Of a stretch of 55,363 bases of DNA, positions 33,579 to 40,961 are shown piece after piece. Under the pieces are notes generated by a model that was not told where the DNA came from, made no database searches, and saw only the letters and a program-made list of their open reading frames with translations. Every line of letters starts with the position of its first letter. Positions within the stretch are counted from its first letter, which is position 1. The DNA is from Planctomycetaceae bacterium (lineage in GTDB: Bacteria; Planctomycetota; Planctomycetia; Planctomycetales; Planctomycetaceae), in contig JABISG010000148.1 of NCBI GenBank assembly GCA_018699955.1, forward strand, positions 1 to 55,363, in the 5' to 3' direction. Both the position numbers and the translations under genes were made by a program.

Positions 33579-34754
33579 ATGAAATCGTTGCCCGCCTGTT
33601 TGACGATGTTTACCGTAATAGCCGCGTCCCTCGTGGGAAGCGGTGTCCACGCCGCCGAACCGACGGCAAAGGAGACACCGAAACCCGCCGAGGCAACCAC
33701 GCCAAAAATTCAAATGGCCATCCTGCTCGACACCAGCGGGAGCATGGAAGGTCTGATCAACCAGGCACGCACGCAGCTTTGGAAAATTGTCAACGAGTTG
33801 GCAACGGCAAAGCAGAACGGCCAAACCCCACAACTGCAAGTCGCCCTGTACGAGTACGGCAAGAGCAGCATTCCGAAAGACGAGGGATACCTGCGGCAAA
33901 TTGTCTCGCTGACCGACGACCTGGATGCAATCTCTGAGGAATTGTTCGCATTGAAAACCAACGGTGGGAAAGAGTACTGTGGGCAGGTGATTCAAGCCGC
34001 GACAGGCGGTCTGCAGTGGAGCAAAGGCGACGACGATTTGAAGCTGATCTTCATCGCGGGTAATGAAGCCTTTACGCAGGGAACCGTCGATTACAAGCAG
34101 GCATGCAGCGCTGCCATCGGCAAGGGGATCACCGTCAACACCATCTTCTGCGGACCGCAGGCCGAAGGCATCCGCACCGGCTGGCAGGACGGCGCTTCGC
34201 TGGCCGACGGCTCGTTTCTCAGCATCGACCAGAACCGTCAGGTTGCCGCCATCAAAACGCCGTTCGACAAGAAACTGGCCGAGTTGAGTGGAAGGGTAAA
34301 CGGCACCTTTGTCTTTTTCGGGAGACGATCCATTCGCGAGAGACTGGCAAAGCGGCAGCTGTCACAAGACAAGGCGGCGGCAGAATCGGCACCGGCGGCC
34401 GCGGCGGAGCGGGCCAGCTTCAAAGGCAAGAAACAGTACCGCTCGAATGCCGATCTCGTCGATGCCGTCACGTCGGGCAAAGTCAAACTGAAGGACGTGA
34501 AGGAAGAGGAACTGCCCGAGGAACTCAAGAAGCTTGACGCGAAAAAACGCGACGAATACATCGCCGGAAAACAAAAGGAACGATCGGCCATCCAGAACGA
34601 AATCGCCAAAATCTCCAAACAACGCAAAGCATACATTGCTGAAGCGCGCCGCAAAGAAAGCGAATCGAAGCAAAACGACACGCTCGACGGCGCGATCATC
34701 GAATCGATCCGCAAACAGGCGGGCAAGAAGAAGTTTGCCTTCGAGAAAGAATAG
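33579..34754 (+). CDS. Secreted vWA domain protein with coiled-coil C-terminus
   Basis: The ATG at 33579 is preceded by AAAGGAGAG and opens a clean signal peptide (residues 1-26, ending GVHAAEP); the frame extends upstream without protein character. The vWA domain occupies about 45-260 and its MIDAS motif is DTSGSM at 51-56. It also contains KTNGGKEYCGQVIQ and a DLKLIFIAGNEAFTQG strand. From about 280 onward the sequence is highly charged and helical (KLKDVKEEELPEELKKLDAK), probably a coiled coil. It is exported to the periplasm and probably binds a protein partner through a divalent metal. A terminator follows 27 bases after the stop. It is separate from the vWA gene before it. Confidence 0.82.
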   Translation: MKSLPACLTMFTVIAASLVGSGVHAAEPTAKETPKPAEATTPKIQMAILLDTSGSMEGLINQARTQLWKIVNELATAKQNGQTPQLQVALYEYGKSSIPKDEGYLRQIVSLTDDLDAISEELFALKTNGGKEYCGQVIQAATGGLQWSKGDDDLKLIFIAGNEAFTQGTVDYKQACSAAIGKGITVNTIFCGPQAEGIRTGWQDGASLADGSFLSIDQNRQVAAIKTPFDKKLAELSGRVNGTFVFFGRRSIRERLAKRQLSQDKAAAESAPAAAAERASFKGKKQYRSNADLVDAVTSGKVKLKDVKEEELPEELKKLDAKKRDEYIAGKQKERSAIQNEIAKISKQRKAYIAEARRKESESKQNDTLDGAIIESIRKQAGKKKFAFEKE

Positions 34755-34780
34755 AACCGAAAAGCAAATCGGGACAGAGA

Positions 34781-34820
34781 GACGGGCAACGCAAATCAGC
34801 GTTGCCCGTCTTTGTTATTT
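34781..34820 (+). terminator. Rho-independent terminator of the secreted vWA gene
   Basis: A perfect 12-base-pair stem (34781-34792 with 34799-34810) with loop AAATCA and tail TTTGTTATTT. It lies between converging genes; the opposite strand has no good T-run, so it serves the plus-strand gene. Confidence 0.9.
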
Positions 34821-34842
34821 GTGACTTGTGACGCGGGGAATG

Positions 34843-35967
34843 TTACTCAACGTTTCCGCACATCACCCAAATCGGCACGCCGCCGGTCTCGTAGGTGGCG
34901 AGTTGTTGCAATGCGCCGCTTTCCCGATCGATCCGATAGGCGACGAGCGTCGCGGCCCCTTGTCCGGCGGAATACAGATACTGCCCGGTCAGATCGATGC
35001 AGAACGACCGGGGCAGGTGCGCGGTGGGAAACGTGCCGATGATTTTCATTTTTCCGGTCTTCGGGTCCAGCGACACCGCCGCCAACGAGTCGCGCATCGG
35101 CTCGCCTTTGGCACGTTTGGTGACATCGCGATTTGAGACGTAGGCAAAGCGTCCGTCCGGCGTCAGTTGAATGTCGGCGGCGGCACTTTTGCCCTTATAG
35201 TTTGTTGGCAATGTGGAGAGCGTCTGCTGCCGGCTCAGCGTGCCGCTTTTCGGATCGAACGCCCAAGCTGAAATCCCGCCACCGCTTTCATTCGATGTGT
35301 AAGCAAGGTCCAGTTTTGGATGGTGGGCGTAATGCCTCGGCTCGTGATACTTGTGATCGACATCGGGACCGTCCACGGCGGGCGGATCGTTGGGAGCCAG
35401 CTTTCCGGAGTCGCGATTCAACCGGAACTGGAACACCTTATTGGGTGACGTGTGCGGCACGAAAACGAACTGGCCCGATGGGTCAATTTCGATGCAGTGC
35501 GCCGTCTTGGCGGTTGCCCGCTGATCGAGCAGTTCACCAGTGCAGATTCCGTCGCGAATTCGATAAACGGTAACGTCGCCCGCGCCGTAGTGAGCCGCCA
35601 GCAGAAAGTGGCCCGTTTTGTCGACGCGAATGTACGGCGCGCGGCTGGTAATGTATGACTTGGAAACAAAAGTCAGCGAACCATTCTCGGCACGCTTCAA
35701 CGTTGCCACGCCCGCCTTGTTGTCGTCGAGCCCCGTCATGGCGGCGTACACAAACGACGCGTCCGGCGAAAACGCAAGCGGCCCGGGATTACCGGGCAGG
35801 TCAATTGTGAATCTCTGTTTCAGTTCGCCGGTCTCCGCATTGACCGCGTAGGCGACAATGTTTTTGTCCTTAATCGATGCCAGATACAGAAGCTGGCCGG
35901 CAGATGCCGGGCTGTTTGCAAGTAAGGTGGTCATCAGCAGCGATCCGATAAAATGTGGAAGAGTCAT
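34843..35967 (-). CDS. Secreted lactonase-family seven-bladed beta-propeller protein
   Basis: A start at ATG 35967 gives 374 residues with a signal peptide (about 1-22, ending SPASAG). The rest is a beta-propeller of the 6-phosphogluconolactonase (Lactonase) family. Repeated blades carry motifs such as FSPDASFVYAAM, VDKTGHFLLAAH, IDPSGQFVFVPH, LTPDGRFAYVSN and IDLTGQYLYSAG. Cytosolic relatives hydrolyse 6-phosphogluconolactone, but with an export signal this one probably handles another lactone or a carbohydrate in the periplasm. It is third in a run behind the cytochrome and DUF1501 genes, 97 bases after the latter, so it may be an added member of that operon. Confidence 0.85.
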   Translation of the reverse strand: MTLPHFIGSLLMTTLLANSPASAGQLLYLASIKDKNIVAYAVNAETGELKQRFTIDLPGNPGPLAFSPDASFVYAAMTGLDDNKAGVATLKRAENGSLTFVSKSYITSRAPYIRVDKTGHFLLAAHYGAGDVTVYRIRDGICTGELLDQRATAKTAHCIEIDPSGQFVFVPHTSPNKVFQFRLNRDSGKLAPNDPPAVDGPDVDHKYHEPRHYAHHPKLDLAYTSNESGGGISAWAFDPKSGTLSRQQTLSTLPTNYKGKSAAADIQLTPDGRFAYVSNRDVTKRAKGEPMRDSLAAVSLDPKTGKMKIIGTFPTAHLPRSFCIDLTGQYLYSAGQGAATLVAYRIDRESGALQQLATYETGGVPIWVMCGNVE

Positions 35968-36064
35968 AACGGTGCTGTCTCCGGTTGAAGTGTCAGTTTT
36001 CTGGTTGCGTGTTCCACATGAAGAGTCTTGCACACTCGATGGCTCTTCAGCAATGAATCCGTGT

Positions 36065-37540
36065 CTAACCGATGATCTCGCGAATCACATTTCCATGAAC
36101 GTCGGTCAGGCGGCGGTCGATGCCGTCGTGGCGCATGGTGAGTCGTTTGTGGTCGATTCCTAATTGCCGAAGAATTGTCGCATGCACGTCGTACACGGTT
36201 GTGGGGTGATCGCGGTCGAGTGGTTTGTAGCCCCACTGATCGCTTTCGCCGTGCGTGGTTCCGCCCTTGATTCCTCCGCCGGCCAACCAATTGCTGAAGA
36301 CGAACGGATTGTGGTCGCGGCCTTTTGAGCCTTGCGATGAAGGCAATCGGCCGAACTCGGTCGTCCAGAGTACGATTGTGTCTTCAAGCATTCCGCGCTG
36401 CTTCAAGTCTTTCAGAAGCGCTGAAGCACCGACGGCCATACCCATCGCAAGCGGGCCGTGATCACGCTTGATATCTTCGTGTGAATCCCAGTTTCGGCGG
36501 GGGAAGCCGTTGTCGTTCCCCGACCAGATTTGCACGAAGCGGACGCCGCGTTCCAACAGACGGCGGGCCGCCAGGCATTTGCGACCGAAGTAATCTGCCT
36601 CTTCCACCGGGTTGATTTCAGCCCCGAACGATGACCGGCCGTGATCCAAACCGTACATTTTCAGTGTGTGTTTCGACTCTTTGGAAATATCGAGTGCATC
36701 GGGGGCGGCGAGTTGCATTCTCGCGGCCAACTCGTACGAGCGAATTCGCGCTTCCAGCCGATCGTCGCCGGCATGTTGATCGAGATGCCGGCGATTCAAC
36801 CGAGCCAAGACGTCCTGGGAACGTTTATCACTCTTGTCCGTCACGTACTGTGCTTGCGGAAACAAATCGACGATGGGAGTTTTGGTGCCGGGACGAATGA
36901 TGGTTCCTTGATGCTGACCCGGCAGGAAAGCTGCGCCCCAGTTTTTAGGGCCGTTTGAAGCAAAGCCGCGATGATCGGGCAGGACGACGAACGTCGGCAG
37001 GTTTTCGTTCATGCTGCCCAGACCGTAACTCACCCAGGCTCCCATTCCGGGAAAGCCGGGCCGCTGAAATCCGGTCGCCTGCAGATAAGTCGCCTGACTG
37101 TGGACTCCGGTCTTGCCGACCATGTTGTGAATGAACGCCATGTCATCGACGCAGTCGCCAAGCGGCGCGACCACTTCGCTGAGTGGTTTGCCGCATTGGC
37201 CGTAGGGCTGAAACTTCCAGGGCGACTTCATCCACGGCCCCAGCCCGTTCTGAAATGCCTCGATCGGCTCACCGAAATCGGATTTCTCGCCGTGATTTTT
37301 TTCCAGCAATGGCTTGTAATCAAACAGGTCAACGTGGCTGGCAGCACCGGCCATGAACAACTGCACGACCCGCTTGGCCTTTGCGGAAAAATGAAGTGCA
37401 GTCGTTGTCTTCAGCGGCGTTTCTTCGGTTCCGGCCAACAGCCCATCATCGGCCAGCATTCCGGCCAGGGCAATCCCGCCCAGACCACCACCGGCTTCCC
37501 AAAGAAACTGACGGCGATTGCGATTAACGGTTAAGTTCAT
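36065..37540 (-). CDS. DUF1501 family protein with Tat-type signal
   Basis: A start at ATG 37540, 13 bases after the cytochrome gene, gives 491 residues; an earlier frame would overlap that gene. The N-terminus has the twin-arginine-type motif NRRQFLWEAGGG and a hydrophobic stretch. DUF1501 blocks are LFMAGAASHVDLFDYKP, MAFIHNMVGKTGVHSQATY, RGVRFVQIWSGND, DTIVLWTTEFGRLPSSQG and GRDHNPFVFSNW. The sequence differs considerably from those at 7730 and 43518, so the three are old paralogues, each with its own cytochrome partner. It is exported and presumably interacts with that partner; the catalytic role is unknown. Confidence 0.92.
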   Translation of the reverse strand: MNLTVNRNRRQFLWEAGGGLGGIALAGMLADDGLLAGTEETPLKTTTALHFSAKAKRVVQLFMAGAASHVDLFDYKPLLEKNHGEKSDFGEPIEAFQNGLGPWMKSPWKFQPYGQCGKPLSEVVAPLGDCVDDMAFIHNMVGKTGVHSQATYLQATGFQRPGFPGMGAWVSYGLGSMNENLPTFVVLPDHRGFASNGPKNWGAAFLPGQHQGTIIRPGTKTPIVDLFPQAQYVTDKSDKRSQDVLARLNRRHLDQHAGDDRLEARIRSYELAARMQLAAPDALDISKESKHTLKMYGLDHGRSSFGAEINPVEEADYFGRKCLAARRLLERGVRFVQIWSGNDNGFPRRNWDSHEDIKRDHGPLAMGMAVGASALLKDLKQRGMLEDTIVLWTTEFGRLPSSQGSKGRDHNPFVFSNWLAGGGIKGGTTHGESDQWGYKPLDRDHPTTVYDVHATILRQLGIDHKRLTMRHDGIDRRLTDVHGNVIREIIG

Positions 37541-37553
37541 CGAGCGTTGCCTG

Positions 37554-40500
37554 TTATTCAATAAAGACGAATTCATTGAGATTAAAGACGACACGGCACA
37601 CGTTGGCCATACCGTGATCGGTAGCCAATGCGAGTAACTCTTGTTTTTCAAATTCCGTTGGCGATCGCCCCAGCGCAAGCCGACAGGCGAGAGCGATTTG
37701 ATCGGGCAACGTCTTCTCTTCCTTCGCAAGGCGTGCCGCGAAGTGTTCAGCCATGCGCAGCATCAGCTTGTTGTTCAGCAGTGCCAAAGCTTGCAGCGAA
37801 GTCTGCGTTTCATTCCGTTTCGCCACACGTTGCGAGGGGTCGGCACAATCAAGCGTTTCCATGAACGGCTGCTGCTGCGATCGCACCAGGAAACGATATA
37901 CCGCTCGGCGATGCGTCAACGGATCGTCGGGATTGTGTTTGTCGTAGCGGTAGTGTGGCGAGTGTTGTGGATGTTCGATAATGAAGTCGCGGAAGCCGGG
38001 ACCGTACATTTTGTCGTTGAGTTTGGCGGCGAGAGTCAGCACGGTATCGCGGATCGACTCGGCATCGAGCTTGCGGCGATTCATCCGCCAGAGAAATTGG
38101 TTGTTGCGATCGATCTCGGAGTTCTGCGGATTGCCGTTCGACGATTGTCGATAGACCGCGCTGGTGACAATGAGCCGATGCAGCGATTTGAACGATTGCG
38201 GCGAGTCGATCCACTTCCCGCCGTCCCGAAACTCGGCTGCCAACCAATCGAGTAACTGCGGATGCGAGGGCAACTGCCCCATGCGACCGAAGTCGTTTGG
38301 CGAATCGACAATTCCCCGCCCAAAATGATACAGCCAGATTCGATTGACAATCGAACGCCACGTCAGCGGGTGTTCCGGCAACGTCAACCAATTCGCCAAC
38401 GCAATGCGGCGGTCACCTTCGCTGTGAGTCTCGGAAAGCAGAAACTTCCACGAGGCCCCCGGGACAATAGGCAATGTGCCCGGCGAAACCTCATACGATG
38501 GATTCTTGATGTCCCCGCGCAGCAACAGGTGAATCGGTCGCGGACCAAGTCCGCCTCGACCGCGAAAGTTTCCGCTTCCGTGATGAACGGTCCCGGCGTA
38601 AACGCGGTTGGGGCGCGGCAGTTGGGACAATTCCTTCACGACCTTCGCCTGCAGCTGCACAACATGGATCGATTCAGCACGTAGAGACGTAGCTACCGAC
38701 TTTTCCAGCAACTCCCGCCGCATTGCCTGCAGCGTCTTCAATACTGCCGGCGTGTCGTCGGAGTTGGCTGTTTTGCCGAAGTAGTAACCATCGACAAGAT
38801 TCTTTCGCTGCCAGCGGACTGGGGCTTGAATTGAGTCGAGAGAAGTGACTTTCCTGCCGCGAGCCACGTTCAGGCCGGCGGGCGTCAACACCGTAATTTC
38901 GGCTAGCGCGAAAATGAAATCGTTTTGACGCGGGGCCAACTTCGTCGCGGTGACCCGAATATATCGTCCACTCTTCCGGACGACATCGAGTGAGATTGGT
39001 GTCACTCCCGGATTGGTGACGTCGGCCGCCGTCTGATCCGAAATCACGATCACGTCTTTCGCGAACGTGGGATCGGCCGACAACTCAATCCGATAACGCA
39101 CAGGGAACCCGAAACCCGCGCCGATGTTGTTGAACGAATCGTGGCAGCCGACGATGATCACTTTGTCGATTTCCATTGCGCTGCCGAGATCAACCTGGAC
39201 CCATTTTACGACGTCCTGTTTCGCATCGATGCCGCTGTGGTAGCCGAACTCCGGACGAACCTTCTCTGACTTGCTTCGCTTCGCGATTTCTTCGATGCGG
39301 CGATCAAGTTTGGCCAACTCGGGTCCGGCCTGTTTGTGGATTGATCGTTCGAGCTCGACTTGGCGGGCTGTCAGTTGCATCTGTCGCTGCGTGAGTTTAG
39401 TTCGTTGGACGGCGACACGCGGATCGGCATCGTACTCGCGGTCGGCACGATCGATCGATGCGAACACGGCCTGCAGACTGTAGTAGTGCTCCTGGGTGAC
39501 GGGATCAAATTTGTGGTTGTGGCAGCGGGCACACTGCACGGTGAGGCTGTTAAAGACGTTGATGGTTGTGCACACCATGTCGTCGCGATCGAGGTTGCGG
39601 GCCACTTTGCCGTCGAGTTTCGTCTCGGGAACTTCCGCATGTCCGATGAAATCCCACGGCCCGGATGCGATGAATCCAACGGCGACGTTGCCGTCGCGCG
39701 TACCGGGATACAACACGTCGCCGGCAATCTGTTCGCGGACAAAACGGGAATAGGGCTTGTCCTCATTGAAGGCACGAATGACGTAGTCGCGATACGGCCA
39801 AGTGTTCTCGCGGAGCTTGTCCTTGTCGTACCCGTGCGTGTCGGCGTAATGAACAACATCGAGCCAATGCCGCGCCCACCGCTCACCATAACGCGGCGAT
39901 GCCAGCAGAAGATCGACCAGGTTTTCGTAAGCCTTGGGATCGGTGCTGTTGATGAAGCTCTCGACTTCCTGCGGCGTGGGCGGCAACCCGACGAGGTCGT
40001 AATAGACGCGGCGAACGAGCGTGCGGCGATCGGCTGCGGGGGAGTGCGTCAGTTTGTGTTTGCGGTGACCGCTCGCGATGAAGGCGTCGATCGGAGTGCG
40101 TACCCACTTCTTAGATGTCGTGGCATCGAGCTTGGGAACACGTGGTTGCTTAAGCGGTTTGAGCGACCACCAGTCGAGGTCGGCGGTCGCGGGCGGTTTC
40201 ATCGTGAACTTCATCGGCCATTTAGCGCCGGTGGCGACCCACTTGCGAATCGCAGCAATTTCGTCTGTCATGAGTGGATCGGAATCTTTCGGCATTTCCG
40301 CTTTGCCGTCGGTGGGGATAATCAGATCGAGCAGGAAACTCTCATCCGGCTTGCCCGCAATGATGGCCTCACCGCTCTCACCGCCTTTCATCGCCGTGCT
40401 TGCAGTCGCCAGCGAGAAACCGCCCTTACGCTGCGTGGCATTATGGCAACTCAGACAACGTCGCTGCAAAATCGGCGCGATTTTCGTCACAAACAGCGAT

Positions 40501-40676
40501 GGTTCGTCGGCCGCAGAAACAGCGGAAGCCGATATTGCGATCATCGTCAGCACGAGCAAACGGCCCACGACACGACCAATCGACTGGTTTATCCTGCATC
40601 GTTTTCGAGACACAGCCGCCGTTTGCATCCAACAGCCGAGGTGGCCGAGTCGTCTTGACAGCGTCGTTGATTTCAC
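37554..40676 (-). CDS. PSCyt1-DUF1549-DUF1553 c-type cytochrome protein with discoidin-like insert
   Basis: The start is GTG 40676, supported by GAGGGAAG six bases upstream; an ATG at 40628 is possible. The 1040-residue product has a late signal peptide (about 35-56). It then has a cytochrome domain with CLSCH (74-78) and likely axial Met in AEMPKDSD, DUF1549 (about 190-400) with a second CARCH (382-386), and a coiled linker (about 410-465). A beta-sandwich reminiscent of F5/8 type C (discoidin) domains follows (about 475-615; VQVDLGSAMEIDKVIIVG, YRIELSADP). DUF1553 fills the C-terminus (FGRGIVDSPNDFGRMGQLPS, WRMNRRKLDAESIRD). The discoidin-like part would bind a carbohydrate or surface. It is exported, heads the operon with DUF1501 and lactonase genes, and diverges from the cytochrome at 40962. 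Confidence 0.9.
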   Translation of the reverse strand: MKSTTLSRRLGHLGCWMQTAAVSRKRCRINQSIGRVVGRLLVLTMIAISASAVSAADEPSLFVTKIAPILQRRCLSCHNATQRKGGFSLATASTAMKGGESGEAIIAGKPDESFLLDLIIPTDGKAEMPKDSDPLMTDEIAAIRKWVATGAKWPMKFTMKPPATADLDWWSLKPLKQPRVPKLDATTSKKWVRTPIDAFIASGHRKHKLTHSPAADRRTLVRRVYYDLVGLPPTPQEVESFINSTDPKAYENLVDLLLASPRYGERWARHWLDVVHYADTHGYDKDKLRENTWPYRDYVIRAFNEDKPYSRFVREQIAGDVLYPGTRDGNVAVGFIASGPWDFIGHAEVPETKLDGKVARNLDRDDMVCTTINVFNSLTVQCARCHNHKFDPVTQEHYYSLQAVFASIDRADREYDADPRVAVQRTKLTQRQMQLTARQVELERSIHKQAGPELAKLDRRIEEIAKRSKSEKVRPEFGYHSGIDAKQDVVKWVQVDLGSAMEIDKVIIVGCHDSFNNIGAGFGFPVRYRIELSADPTFAKDVIVISDQTAADVTNPGVTPISLDVVRKSGRYIRVTATKLAPRQNDFIFALAEITVLTPAGLNVARGRKVTSLDSIQAPVRWQRKNLVDGYYFGKTANSDDTPAVLKTLQAMRRELLEKSVATSLRAESIHVVQLQAKVVKELSQLPRPNRVYAGTVHHGSGNFRGRGGLGPRPIHLLLRGDIKNPSYEVSPGTLPIVPGASWKFLLSETHSEGDRRIALANWLTLPEHPLTWRSIVNRIWLYHFGRGIVDSPNDFGRMGQLPSHPQLLDWLAAEFRDGGKWIDSPQSFKSLHRLIVTSAVYRQSSNGNPQNSEIDRNNQFLWRMNRRKLDAESIRDTVLTLAAKLNDKMYGPGFRDFIIEHPQHSPHYRYDKHNPDDPLTHRRAVYRFLVRSQQQPFMETLDCADPSQRVAKRNETQTSLQALALLNNKLMLRMAEHFAARLAKEEKTLPDQIALACRLALGRSPTEFEKQELLALATDHGMANVCRVVFNLNEFVFIE

Positions 40677-40858
40677 TGCGTTCTTCCCTCGAACGGATCA
40701 ATCATCCAGAGAACTTCTTCGCCTCTGATTATACCGAACGGCCCCGGCAACCGCACTCGCCGAGACAAGCCTGTCCGTCAGATGTGGTTGTTGTATTAAA
40801 TGGCAGTCCATCGCACGAAGCCAGTAATTGCCGCTCATCGCATAAAAGACTGTTTATC

Positions 40859-40888
40859 TTGATCGTGCGTTGGTCGATACTGTAAACT
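40859..40888 (+). promoter_or_regulatory. Possible sigma70-type promoter for the operon starting at 40962
   Basis: TTGATC (40859-40864) and TAAACT (40883-40888) are separated by 18 bases in the divergent region between two cytochrome operons, about 75 bases before the first start codon. Each box fits only moderately. Confidence 0.3.
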
Positions 40889-40961
40889 AGAGTGCGATAA
40901 GCCTCACAGCTCCCACTCAACATGGACCTTCACTGCTTCCCACAGCGAAAGGCTCCCACTA

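Noticed and set aside
39360..40658. A 432-codon plus-strand frame opposite the cytochrome gene at 37554
   Set aside because: The minus-strand protein has heme motifs and DUF1549 signatures; the plus-strand frame has none and is an antisense shadow.
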